Positions 21,118 through 31,216 of a stretch of 42,434 nucleotides of DNA are shown piece by piece. The stretch lies in assembly GCA_032718475.1 (NCBI GenBank), contig JAUCBJ010005776.1:1-42434 (forward strand), read 5' to 3'. Position 1 is the stretch's first letter; the number at the start of each line of letters is the position of its first letter. Below the pieces are notes generated by a model. The model was not told the DNA's origin and made no database searches. It saw nothing but the letters and a program-made list of their open reading frames with translations. The translations under genes were made by a program, and so were the position numbers. This DNA is from Nemertoderma westbladi (lineage: Eukaryota; Xenacoelomorpha; Nemertodermatida; Nemertodermatidae).

Positions 21118-21966
21118 ACTTAAGTATTATAACAGTGCGACCACCGTTGAAATTAATTAATTCACCTTGACCATCTCACGTAAAGTAATTAAGATCGTTT
21201 TTAGTTTTTTATTCAATAATGGATAATAACAGATACTTTCATATTTGTGATGAAAATATTTTCGGTTTAATGGAGTTAAAGGACAGGTTCATAAGAGCTG
21301 AGCTAAAGCGTCACCAACAAAAGAGCTTTCAATTATGTCTGTATATATGAAGATAGTATCTTTATCACGTGTAATGTTTGTTGGTGCTGGAAAATGTAAA
21401 ATACCAATTTCTGAAATATTTGGTCCTCTATAATTTAAAATTAATATCGGCTGTTCTATATTGCTTAATTCATCTACCACTATCGTACTGTATATATCCC
21501 AATTCGGAATACCTGGATGATTCTGATCCAATAATTGTTTTAAGCCTAGAATTTGTATTAAATCACCGCGTAGGCTTAATTGTATTTTTTTCAACTTTTT
21601 AGGAAATTTAAATTTAATTCTAGAATTATTTGTATTAAAAATGAATTCGAAATCTTTATATTTCGCTTCAGAATTAAATAGTTTATTTATATCATCAATA
21701 ATGACTTGAATAGAGCTATGTATACCAGGAAATAAACTGTATGATTTGGCATCTTTTGCGTCTACCCCGATTGACAGCGAGATCTGAGTTTGCAGAGTAA
21801 TATTGCTGTAAGTTGCTTGGTATTGGATTTCAGCAAGCCCAATTTTAGCGTTTGGACTAATATATAATTCTTCAGCTAAATCAACAGTAAACTCACTAGG
21901 GCTATTATTGGGATATGTATTTAAAGAGCTATCTGAAACTAGAGTTATATATGTATCTATAGCCAT
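21118..21966 (-). pseudogene. Minor-capsid-like protein A, C-terminus interrupted
   Basis: 225 open codons start at ATG 21966 with MAIDTYITLVSDSSLNTYPN and continue with AKIGLAEIQYQA (about residue 38) and IFIYTDIIESSFVGDALAQL just before a TGA at 21289. Beyond the TGA the same frame continues to resemble the family C-terminus (YYPLLNKKLKTILITLREM) until a TAA near 21160, so the full gene probably reached about 21118. It is a paralogue of gene B, sharing the PSNS/SDSS start, the GLAEI/VGIKSI block and the D-I-I-E motif. A single-jelly-roll penton or minor capsid protein is the favoured guess. The N-terminal 80 percent is intact. Confidence 0.65.
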
Positions 21967-22269
21967 TATTATTTAAGCTCTCTACTTGACTCGCTTGTAC
22001 ATATTGTATAATGATAAATTATAAACATCTGTCATCATGTTCACTGCTTCTACAGTATATGCGAGAGATCAATATTTTACTGGCTTTATTTAAAGCGAAT
22101 GAACTATAGATATTAGACTTACAGTATAGTAATATCATTCAAGTAAATATTGATTAATTATGCGTATATGTGACCATTATTCACTCAATGAATTAATGTA
22201 CAGTATAAGCCTAAACTTATTTAATATGCTGTATCCAGGATTCTTGGACCCGATAATTCTGACTAAATA
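21967..22269. other. AT-rich gap inside the element
   Basis: About 300 bp without a frame. It separates the integrase from the capsid genes, and is the only long gap upstream of the structural cluster, so it is a reasonable place for that cluster's promoter. No specific motif can be defended. Confidence 0.3.
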
Positions 22270-23310
22270 TTATCTTTTCCCTTTACGCACTCGTTCTTTA
22301 AGTTTACCTATACTTTTTTCAATCGGATGATAAATATTACTACTCAGTTGGACCTTTTGGAGTTCGTATGAATAAAATGAACCCTTTATTATAGCTCCAG
22401 CACTGTCCTTAATATCAAACATTACTGCCAGTACTCTATCCAATCTGACCCGATGAATAATAAATAATTCACGAGTCCATTGCTCTCGATAGCCTTTAGC
22501 AAAAGCAGTACGAGCAATAGATAATCGTACTGTATCACCTACTTTAAATTTTATTTTCTTGTGATTAATCTGTCTATATTTCCCATATAATCTATTAATT
22601 AATTCAGTTTCATTAAATTTATTAACTTTAATGGGCATCATTTGTATAGTTCTATGAAATGACCTATTATAAGCGAAAATAAGCTTTGGTAAAATTTTTA
22701 CCCAAACATTATTCCCGCGTTGCATGAAATTTTGAAAAATTTTCGAAAAATATTGAACATTTTTATTTTTAATGTTCTATTAAATCTCTCGACTATAGCC
22801 GCCTTATTCACAGAGTACATTACGTAATACCATACACCAATAATCTAAATATTTCCTCATGGATTTATTTAGAAACTCAGATCCTTGATCAGTCGTGATT
22901 CTGTTTGGTTTACCTTTCTGGAATATTTTTTGCAAAATGCTAATAATTTCAATACCTGTTTTTGTTTTTATCCCGTAGGCGAAAGCAAGCCGGCTAAAGG
23001 TGTCAATACATGTTAATATATAGTTATAATTATTATTTTGTGATTTATATTGCTGCATATCCGCCAGATCTATCATATATATATCTTTTAACCCTCCCGT
23101 AAATATTTTAAATGTTGGATAATGATGTCTATGTGATGCGTGAAGGGTGTATGTCTTTTGTCCGCTTAACCATTTCTGGGCTTGAGATAGTTTGATGTTT
23201 GCCGCTTTTGCGATACTTGCAAAACCTCCAGGTGATGAAGGATCTGAATAAATTCTTAACAGTTTTTTGTCTAAGCTCCGGTTTAAAATCGGTCTCATCT
23301 TGCGTTGCAT
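22270..23310 (-). pseudogene. Polinton integrase (rve fold), frame-broken
   Basis: The upstream frame (23310-22804, 168 codons) has a helix-turn-helix-like N-terminus (SIAKAANIKLSQAQKWL, about residues 32-48), then the first catalytic Asp in MIDLADM (D81) and the second in TTDQGSEF (D141). The Glu-containing segment AAIVERFNRTLK is present near 22795, but in a shifted frame. The downstream frame (22725-22270) has FAYNRSFHRTI and an SH3/chromodomain-like C-terminal module FKVGDTVRLS...WTRELFIIHRV. All three DDE residues therefore survive in the DNA, but two frame changes around 22850 and 22730 separate them. The enzyme would insert the element into host DNA. Confidence 0.88.
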
Positions 23311-23536
23311 CTTTTTGATAACTGCAAGTAATATGTATATTCAAATCTCTTATAAAGGGCATCACAGTAAAAACAGCTGAAATTTTTTTATTTTCTTTGA
23401 AGTTGATGATTTTCTTTTTCTTTTGGTATTTACTCTAGGTATATGTTGAGGTTTTAAATATGTAGCTAATGGTTTATTCGATACTAAATATAATTTTCTA
23501 AATGTTACTCCCCTCCCGTTTTAACCATTATTATTA
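23311..23536 (-). other. Short basic open segment between integrase and small gene
   Basis: A minus frame without an ATG is open from about 23523 to 23361. It encodes a basic tail (RVNTKRKRKSSTSKKIKK). It could be the end of another small element gene that lost its start. Nothing more can be said. Confidence 0.25.
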
Positions 23537-23920
23537 TTACCATCCACGGTTAATTCTTTTCGCAATAGCCGCCCCAGCGGCGGCGGCACCAGCCCCCGTG
23601 GCGAGTTTCGCACCAATGCCCAGTAGGGGTATTAGAAACGGAAGTATACCACCAGATTGATTGGTTAACTTTTTTCTGTAACTTGATATATTTTTTGTTT
23701 TGCAGTTGAGTGATTTTAATACCTTTTTATAACGACGAATATTTCTAAATGAATGGGGGGTCAATTGTATGTTACCTTTTAGAACATTTAATGCTGTATT
23801 TACAATGAGGCGTATTAATTCGTTAATCGCGGTATGGTTAATAAAAAAAGTTCTTTGTTGAGGGGTAGCACTGCGTTGAAATTCTAATTCGTTACGATAT
23901 TTCTGCACAAGTCTATTCAT
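23537..23920 (-). CDS. Small virion-associated-like protein with hydrophobic C-terminus (127 aa)
   Basis: An intact 127-codon gene starting MNRLVQKYRNEL. It shows the order I know from a small protein beside Polinton/adintovirus ATPases: a helical N-terminal half, ALNVLKGNIQLTPHSFRNIRRYKKVLKSL (about 44-72), a basic stretch, then LTNQSGGILPFLIPLLGIGAKLATGAGAAAAG. That C-terminal glycine/alanine-rich hydrophobic segment resembles membrane-active tails of minor virion proteins. The real function in this group is unproven. It lies 40 bp downstream of the ATPase gene and reads in the same direction. Intactness suggests either recent decay of the block or chance survival of a short gene. Confidence 0.6.
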   Translation of the reverse strand: MNRLVQKYRNELEFQRSATPQQRTFFINHTAINELIRLIVNTALNVLKGNIQLTPHSFRNIRRYKKVLKSLNCKTKNISSYRKKLTNQSGGILPFLIPLLGIGAKLATGAGAAAAGAAIAKRINRGW

Positions 23921-23959
23921 TGTTGCAACATTATTGAAAATTTTTACAAAATATGAATA

Positions 23960-24634
23960 TTAATTATTATTACTATTATTATCGCTACGTTTATAGTCAA
24001 TGTAATTTTTAATGTAACAATTATGATTATAAAATATATCCGATCTAAATCTTAAATGTTCGGGTGTTTCCTGTCGTAAATCAATTAAGAAATGCGAAAA
24101 TGGCTCAATAGTCACATCTTGATAGGAATCTACTAAAAATTTTGTCTGCCCGGGTAACATCTGCTTCGCGAAATTTAAAACCGATAAACTGTCTCGCGAA
24201 TTTTTCATTAATACTAAGGTATGGCTATTAATTGATCTTGTACGGTTATGCTTCCCACCGTAAAACATGTTTTGCATTATGAAACAAATAAATATATTGG
24301 AATGATGAGCAACCTTAGTAAATAATACAGTTGAGGCTGTACTGGACTCGGTTTCTGTTAATAAACCGTCTATAATTAATAAATCTCCACTATTTACTAA
24401 ACTGTCTATATTTTCAGGCAAACCTTTGTAAAGGTAGGTAATACCAGGAATAGTTGGGGGATTGCTCCCGTAACAATACAATACTCGCAAGGGGGGTTCG
24501 TTGAAGCAACCATTCTTGTGTTTAATTAAGTTGCTGACAAAGGTAGATTTACCTGAACCAGATGGACCAGAAATTATCATACTCTTTCCCATACGAAAAT
24601 TTAAATTATATGGTCCTGAATTAAAGTCAGCCAT
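23960..24634 (-). CDS. A32/FtsK-like genome-packaging ATPase (224 aa)
   Basis: An intact 224-codon frame. The Walker A motif GPSGSGKST spans residues 23-31. Walker B is DLLIIDGL with Asp89, followed by a polar sensor in FIMQNMF (Gln121/Asn122). Length, order and the short N-terminus match the packaging ATPases of Polintons and adintoviruses, which pump DNA into the capsid. The start at 24634 is the first ATG after an AT-rich leader and puts Walker A at the usual distance. The C-terminal tail is Asn-rich (DNNSNNN), possibly a replaced end. Of the diagnostic genes in the block it is the only one without a break. Confidence 0.92.
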   Translation of the reverse strand: MADFNSGPYNLNFRMGKSMIISGPSGSGKSTFVSNLIKHKNGCFNEPPLRVLYCYGSNPPTIPGITYLYKGLPENIDSLVNSGDLLIIDGLLTETESSTASTVLFTKVAHHSNIFICFIMQNMFYGGKHNRTRSINSHTLVLMKNSRDSLSVLNFAKQMLPGQTKFLVDSYQDVTIEPFSHFLIDLRQETPEHLRFRSDIFYNHNCYIKNYIDYKRSDNNSNNN

Positions 24635-24917
24635 TTATTATTATTAAGAAATATCAACAATATAATATAATATAACATAAAGAACCATCACCATTACTAT
24701 GTATATATGTAACAATTCACAAAAAACAGTAATTTATAACAAAAAGTATGTACAACTGTAGTATTAGTATATTTACCATGGCAATCTTTCGTTCTGCTTT
24801 TTACCTTATTTAAAAAGATTGTGTAATTGTATACCAGCAATCAACAGACATTGTTTTCGATTTAAATAATGTCCATACCAAGTGAGATAGCAGTGACATC
24901 ATATAAATTTGTTATAC
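24635..24917. other. AT-rich gap upstream of the ATPase gene
   Basis: No frame and no recognisable repeat. It is a likely promoter region for the ATPase gene by position only. Confidence 0.3.
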
Positions 24918-25330
24918 TTCTTAGTTTGACATTTACGTTCTATACCACGCCCATAGCATTTAGTACTGGAAATATGTCTTAGAGTATGTTCCGTCAAAGT
25001 GCGAATTACTCTCATACACAAATCATTGCAAAGAATACCTTTATCAAGTTTCAAATAATACTTTTTTGGTTTTATACCTCTCGAAGATGATTCATCTTTA
25101 TATGTCTAAGTAATTGCGACATATTGATCAATACATGTCACGCAAGTTCCATGCTTATTAACACATATGTAATAATCAAGATGTTTTAAATTAGAATAAC
25201 AAATACTACAATTTGTGTTTATTAAAATATAAATTTTTCTTAAATAACCAAACCAAAAATAAAATGTTGATGAAATATTTAGAATATAGTTGAAAGAGTC
25301 AAGAATCATCTTCATTGTCATCAAATTCAT
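24918..25330 (-). pseudogene. RING-like zinc-finger protein, one in-frame stop
   Basis: From ATG 25330 a 74-codon frame has a hydrophobic N-terminal stretch and then CSICYSNLKHLDYYIC followed by KHGTCVTCI, a Cys/His arrangement like the first part of a RING finger. After a TAG at 25106 the same frame stays open for about 60 more codons, with further Cys residues (LCNDLCMRV, CYGRGIERKC) to a stop near 24918, so the stop probably interrupts a longer protein. Upstream, in a different frame, about 50 codons ending DEFDDNEDDS overlap its start and might be another lost piece. The family is not identified. A ubiquitin-ligase or DNA-binding role is only a guess. Confidence 0.4.
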
Positions 25331-25470
25331 CAGTAGTTACAAGGGTTTCTTTCGAAATAATAACTATAAACAAATCCATAATTTCATAAGCATTTTTATG
25401 ATCTAATTTGATCTCAAACTTTTCACATTTATTGAGCACTATATTACCGCTATATTGTCTACTACTTAAT

Positions 25471-26450
25471 TAATTATTTTATGTAATAACAATTAAATAA
25501 CAGCGACAAGACAGATAAATAAATATTAATAATATTAATTCTATTCTATTCATATATTTATATAGATCATTTTATATATACAACCAATCAAATAAGAACA
25601 CGTGTAACCAATAGAAAGTGAATAATAACAGTAAATGAAGCAAAATAGATCAGGCAACGGTATAACATGGATATTTGTTGCCTTTTTCTCTCGGGGTTGG
25701 ATGGAGGAGTGAGCGGTGAATTGTTGCGAATCAAGACGGTTCCATGTTCGATCCCAGTTGAATATTTTGTTATCTGAAAAATTGCGAAATTAAATTTAGC
25801 TACTGGTGAAAAATTATGGGTAGAAAGACACCTCAAATAAATATATGAAAATACTGGTTGATGAAAAATAGGGATTTGAAAAATAGTAGAAGATACCTGT
25901 AGACACCCCGAGCACCTGTAAAATAAAGGCTGGTGAATATGAAAATATTGACGCTAAGTGTAGACACCCGAGCACATGTAAAATAAAGGCTCGCGATTGG
26001 TTGGAAGGAGTAGAAAGGAAGTTCGTTGGGTGACTAATACCACCTCTAGCGGAATATACGGGAACTTGGAGAAGTTACCATGGTTACGGTTGAAATGCTG
26101 ACATCTGATTGGTTGAAATAATAACGACCACTGGTAACGGTTGAAATGGTGGTTTCTGATTGGAGGAAGGAGTAGAAATGGATGGTAATGCTATAGGAGA
26201 CCTTGAGCCAATGTCATATCTTCTTATACTAATCATAGAAACTAGTATAAAACAGTGATTTTTTTCTGCAGCATGTTTTGTAGAGCATTTTATATCACCT
26301 TTTATTAGTTTAGAGCTCGCTGGAGTTGGGCTGTATTGCCATGTCAACAAGAAGTCAAAATGATGAATAATGAGGTGACTAAAATTAATTCCTTCCCAAA
26401 TAAATACTAAAAGTAAAGAAAGGTATTTATTTAACCACCATCCCCAGTTC
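25471..26450. other. Intergenic with short direct repeats
   Basis: TGTAGACACC(C)CGAGCAC then TGTAAAATAAAGGCT occurs at about 25899 and 25968. ACGGTTGAAATG plus TCTGATTGG occurs at about 26089 and 26139. Several ATTGG (inverted CCAAT) words lie at 25996-26160. The minus frame over 26084-26452 is not convincing as a gene. No terminal repeat of the Polinton-like block was found here. Confidence 0.4.
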
Positions 26451-26461
26451 AAACCACATCT

Positions 26462-28920
26462 TCACCATCCCCAGTTCCAACAACCATTCCACCTTCCCCA
26501 GTTCCAACAACCACTCCACCTTCCCCAGTTCCAACAACTATTCCACCTTCCCCCGTTCCAGCAACCATTCGACCTTCCCAGATCCAGCAACCATTCCACC
26601 TTCCCCAGTTCCAGCAACCATTCCACCTTCCCCAGTTCCAACAACCACTCCACCTTCCCCAGTTCCAACAACCACTCCACCTTCCCCAGTTCCAACCACG
26701 TCTCTACCTTCCCCAGTTCCAACAACCACTCCACCTTCCCCAGTTCCAACCACGTCTCCACCTTCCCCAGTTCCAACAACCACTCCACCTTCCCAATTCC
26801 AACAACCATTCCACCTTCCCCAGTTCCAACAACCATTTCACCTTCCCCAGTTCCAGCAACCATTCCACCTTCCCAAGTTCCAACAACCATTCCACCTTTC
26901 CCAGTTCCAGCAACCATTCCACCTTCCCCAGTTCCAACAACCATTCCACCTTCCCCAGTTCCAACAACCACTACACATTCCCCAGTTCCAACAACCATTC
27001 CACCTTCCCCAGTTCCAACAACCATTCCACCTTCCCCAGTCCCAGCAACCATTCCAACTTCCCCAGTTCCAACAACCATTCCACCTTTCCCAGTTCCAGC
27101 AACCATTCCACCTTCCCCAGTTCCAACAACCGTTCCACCTTCCCCAGTTCCAACAACCATTCCACGTTCCCCAGTTCCAACAACCACTCCACCTTCCCCA
27201 GTTCCAACAACCACTCCACCTTCTTCGGTTCCGAGAACAATTCCACCTCCCCCAGTTCCAACCACATCTCCACCTTCCCCAGTTCCAACCACATCTCCAC
27301 CTTCCCCAGTTCCAACAACCACTCCACCTTTCCCAGTTCCAACTACATCTCCTCCTTCCCCAGTTCCAACAACCATTCCACCTTCCCCAGTTCCAACAAC
27401 CACTCCACCTTCCCCAGTTCCAACAACCACTCCACCTTCTTCGGTTCCGACAACAATTCCACCTCCCCCAGTTCCAACCACATCTCCACCTTCCCCAGTT
27501 CCAACCACATATCCACCTTCCCCAGTTCCAACAACCACTCCACCTTCCCCAGTTCCAACAACAATTCCACCTTCCCCAGTTCCAACAACCATTCCACCTT
27601 CCCCAGTTCCAACAACCATTCCACATTCCCCAGTTCGAACAACCATTTCACCTTCCCCAGTTCCAACAACCATTCCACCTTCCCCAGTTCCAGCAACCAG
27701 TCCACCTCACCCAGTTCCAGCAACCATTCCACCTTCCCCAGTTCCAACAACCACTCCACCTTCCCCAGTTCCAACAACCACTCCACCTTCCCCAGTTCCA
27801 ACCACGTCTCTACCTTCCCCAGTTCCAACAACCACTCCACCTTCCCCAGTTCCAACAACCATTCCACCTTCCCCAGTTCCAACAACCACTCCACCTTCCC
27901 CAGTTCCAACAACCATTCCACCTTCCCCAGTTCCAACAACCATTTCACCTTCCCCAGTTCCAGCAACCATTCCACCTTCCCCAGTTCCAACAACCATTCC
28001 ACCTTTCCCAGTTCCAGCAACCATTCCACCTTCCCCAGTTCCAACAACCATTCCACCTTCCCCAGTTCCAACAACCACTCCACCTTCTCCAGTTCCAACA
28101 ACCATTCCACCTTCCCCAGTTCCAACAACCATTCCACCTTCCCCAGTCCCAGCAACCATTCCAACTTCCCCAGTTCCAACAACCATTCCACCTTTCCCAG
28201 TTCCAGCAACCATTCCACCTTCCCCAGTTCCAACAACCGTTCCACCTTCCCCAGTTCCAACAACCATTCCACCTTCCCCAGTTCCAACAACCACTCCACA
28301 TTCCCCAGATCCAACAACCACTCCACCTTCTTCGGTTCTGACAACAATTCCACCTCCCCCAGTTCCAACCACATCTCCACCTTCCCCAGTTCCAACCACA
28401 TCTCCACCTTCCCCAGTTCCAACAACCACTCCACCTTTCCCCGTTCCAACTACATCTCCTCCTTCCCCAGTTCCAACAACCATTCCACCTTCCCCAGTTC
28501 CAACAACCACTCCACCTTCCCCAGTTCCAACAACCACTCCACCTTCTTCGGTTCCGACAACAATTCCACCTCCCCCAGTTCCCACCACATCTCCACCTTC
28601 CCCAGTTCCAACCACATATCCACCTTCCCCAGTTCCAATAACCATTCCACCTTCCCCAGTTCCAACAACCATTCCACCTTCCCCAGTTCCAACAACCGTT
28701 CCACATTCCTCAGTTCCAACAACCATTTCACCTTCCCCAGTTCCAACAACCATTCCACCTTCCCCAGTTCCAGCAACCATTCCACCTTCCCCAGTTCCAA
28801 CAACCATTCCACCTTCCCCAGTTCCAACAACCATTCCACCTTCCCCAGTTCCAACAACCATTCCACTTTCCACAGTTCCAACAACCATTCCACCTCCCCC
28901 AGTTCCAACAAGAGCTCCAT
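26462..28920. repeat. 27-bp minisatellite with a 1107-bp higher-order period
   Basis: The unit on the plus strand is CCTTCCCCAGTTCCAACAAC plus CACTCCA (27 bp), about 90 copies. A recognisable block of variant units (with TTCTTCGGTTCCGACAACAA and CCACCTCCCCCAGTTCC) recurs at a spacing of 1107 bp, which is 41 units, so part of the array was duplicated as a block. Frames are open for long stretches on both strands (plus PTTTPPSPV; minus VVGTGEGGM, ELGKVEWLL and WNWGRWNGC) simply because the unit has no stops and is a multiple of three. Confidence 0.95.
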
Positions 28921-29083
28921 CTTCTTCACCTTCCGCTTCCCCAGTACCAAACACTACATCACCCACCCCAGGCCCGCGTCCAACTACTCCATCTGTCCCA
29001 GTTCCTATTTCTCCTTCTGATGTAATAACAAATCCAAAAAACGTATCCAGATGCTCTTCCTCGTCATTATTGTCAAACTCCAT
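26462..29083 (-). CDS. Possible minus-strand gene with acidic N-terminus and 9-residue repeats
   Basis: A frame opens at ATG 29083 in a good start context (purine at -3, G at +4). It reads MEFDNNDEEEHLDTFFGF, then a Gly/Glu-rich transition, then VVGTGEGGM repeats to a TGA at 27707. The same frame resumes and is open to 26462. The unique first ~55 residues are not repeat-derived, and two CCAAT boxes lie about 210-235 bp upstream. Against it, the opposite strand is equally open and ends with its own unique tail (SPSDVITNPKNVSRC, stop near 29092), which would suit a Pro/Thr-rich mucin-like stalk. No family was recognised. The call is weak and the strand is unresolved. Confidence 0.25.
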
Positions 29084-29974
29084 TTCCCCTTAAAACTTAC
29101 AAGACTGTTAGTACATTGTTGGTTGTAATAAAGAGTAAAATTCCTAACAAAAATCAATATAACTAGATAGGATAAATTAATTTGCGCCAGGTCAAATTAA
29201 AATAAATAACAAAAATGAATTTCCCGCCAGACAGAGTTACCTTTAAGTAATGTAAATAAATATTATTAAATGACAAAGTATATTACTTCTGATTGGTCAA
29301 TTCCTTAAATAATTGATTGGCTTAAAAGTAAAGCGCAAGGCAAAAAACCCTAACTCAAGGATAGGGTTATTTGGTCGACAGAGTTAACAAGCCGAAGCAC
29401 CCTATATGGTCGAGGAACACCCCACTTTCCTTAGTTCCATTGAAAAGAGCGTGTCAAGTTACCCCAATTGGTCAAATAAATTATTTTTGAAAATTTTGAG
29501 ATAGGGTGTATTGCCAAACAACGGCAGCATACATAAGCAAAATATTCCAGAATACAGTGTATTTATCTGTTTATTAAATGGAATAAAATAGCCTAGAGCA
29601 GTGGCGCAGAAGCAAAACCACACAACCGTCGAAAAACCAGCCCTGCTATTTTTCAAAGAAATTTAGATTGTTACTGTGTTACAAATTTGGAATTCTTGCA
29701 TGGCAGCTTTCCATCAGTACCAACAAATCACAATATCGTTGAAGAATGACTGCGGTGTAACTGGTGCAAATCAACGGATACACTTATTTAAAACGGGGGG
29801 GGGGGGGGGGGGGGTCCGCCCGCAGGTTCTTGAATAAGGACACTATATTCCTCCACTACAATCCTCATACTCATAGTGATAGTTTTCCGCCATGATCCAA
29901 TCTTAATGTAATATACAAGTGGTACATTTGCAATTTTAATCTAAATAGTGTATTTCAAGTATTATGAACACTAT
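29084..29974. other. Intergenic with CCAAT boxes and a poly-G tract
   Basis: The plus words CTGATTGGTC (about 29288) and TGATTGGCTT (about 29314) are CCAAT boxes on the minus strand, upstream of the possible gene at 29083. A 20-base G run sits near 29796-29815. A minus frame at 29459-29656 has two hydrophobic stretches but no recognised family and is not called. Confidence 0.4.
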
Positions 29975-30304
29975 TCAGCTATTGGTACCGGTACCAGTAC
30001 TATTGAGTACCTCAATCCTCGGTTTCTCATTAGGTATGGTACTGATGACAAAGTTTTCTTCGTTAATCTCATCTTCACTTTCGCTATCCGTTACACCGTC
30101 TTCTGATTGTTCATCACTAGTTGGTACGCCGTCTATTACTCTACAAATCTCGATAGGTACCACAGCAATATCCATCTCTATCAAGTTTTCTCCTGGTTTC
30201 AAGTTTTCCAAACTTTCTATTTCCAGGGCCTCTTGTGCTTTTTCTGAATTTACATTTTGTAGAAATGCTTTAACATGAGCTAAAACTGCATTATCGGAAG
30301 ACAT
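29975..30304 (-). CDS. NOPCHAP1 (C12orf45)-like, C-terminal exon
   Basis: From ATG 30304 about 109 codons run to a stop at 29975, and the frame is open a little further upstream to about 30335. Features in order are NAVLAHVKAFLQNV, a segment ending LIEMDIAVVPIE, an acidic serine-rich stretch (DSESEDEINEE), and KPRIEVLNS just before the end. The human protein has the same order: a VQTFLPQM helix, an IQMDVALFE block, an acidic stretch and a terminal KIEVLDS. NOPCHAP1 is a chaperone adaptor in box C/D snoRNP assembly (DUF4598 family). The human N-terminal third is missing, so an upstream exon further right is expected but was not found; a TAG at the left edge of the extra open stretch could be a splice acceptor. 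The comparison is from memory. Confidence 0.6.
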   Translation of the reverse strand: MSSDNAVLAHVKAFLQNVNSEKAQEALEIESLENLKPGENLIEMDIAVVPIEICRVIDGVPTSDEQSEDGVTDSESEDEINEENFVISTIPNEKPRIEVLNSTGTGTNS

Positions 30305-30335
30305 TTTCAAATCTTCTACTTGTTCATTATCTGAT

Positions 30336-31216
30336 TATGCCTGTTATCACTCTATTTACTGATTTATTACAGTACAGACTGACAGTAGTAGGGCTATATA
30401 CTGTTATCGATATACCGGTACCGGTACTACAGTACGGCTGCACGGCACGGTACTACAAATCTGCAAATAGTATCTGGGACCTGGCAGCCTGGGTATCAGG
30501 CAGTCAGGGTATGGCTGTTTGGTAGTATAGGCAGATAGCTGGATAGGGATACCTACCTACTGCCTACAGACCTCTGGTCCTACAGGTCTGCAGGCGCTAT
30601 AAGCAGACTAATAATGAATAAGGCAGTACTGCAGTAAGGCTAAGCTGCTAAGTGCAGAAGTGCACAGACAGATATAGGCCTAGGCCTACTGCTGTACTGA
30701 TATATGTATGTCAGATTGTCAGTGTAGCACAATAGCATGTAGCCATGTACGGTACTGATGTAGGCCTACTTATAGTTTGTATATCATCCAGTCATTAGTC
30801 ATAGGCCTACCACTGTACCACTACCAGTCTGCCAGTACCGCAGTCGCACTCGCAGCGCAGTATACTCACTGCAGTAGGCCTACTGGTATATGCTACTGCT
30901 GTACTGGAATAGTCCAGTCAGCCAGTAGCCTGGTAGCAGTAGTCCCATTTTTAATGATATATGCTAGTCTGCTAGTTAACGGTCAGGTCTGACGATGTCT
31001 CAGACTGTACCGGAACCGGTACCGTTCTGCCGTTCAGACCGTTACATTACTGTAATCTTGTAGGCCTAATACTGTAATAACATTAACATTTTGTTAACAC
31101 TGAAACTGGAAACAGTAGGCTAAACAATGACAAAAATAGCCTACAGTAATATGCAATACAGCAATATGAAATCAACCAGTATATTACAGTAGGCCTATTA
31201 TACATATATAGTATAA
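30336..31216. other. Intergenic rich in TAGGCCTA and ACCGGTAC words
   Basis: Palindromic words TAGGCCTAC, CAGTACTGTA and CCGGTACCGG recur many times over about 900 bp. They look like a compositional signature rather than discrete elements. No coding sequence is supported. Confidence 0.4.

Larger units (their letters stand above)
17472..25330 (-). mobile_element. Decayed Polinton/adintovirus-like element (no PolB seen)
   Basis: About ten closely packed minus-strand genes occupy 7.9 kb. They include a packaging ATPase, a retroviral-type integrase, a double-jelly-roll capsid protein and an adenain-type protease, the diagnostic set of Polintons (Mavericks) and adintoviruses. Spacing is virus-like, with a few bases between the capsid and protease genes. 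No protein-primed DNA polymerase B is visible anywhere in the window, and no terminal inverted repeats were found, so the element is truncated or belongs to a lineage with different content. Several genes carry stops and frameshifts while others are open. It is best read as an endogenous viral relic. Confidence 0.85.

Noticed and set aside
17100-26000. Terminal inverted repeats of the Polinton-like element
   Set aside because: Flanks on both sides were compared by eye and no inverted match was found.
26838-28950. Minus-strand frames with ELGKVEWLL and WNWGRWNGC repeats
   Set aside because: Alternative frames of the second 27-bp minisatellite. Only the frame joined to unique sequence at 29083 was kept, at low confidence.
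29459-29656. Minus 65-codon hydrophobic frame
   Set aside because: Two hydrophobic stretches but no family recognised and no supporting context; likely chance.
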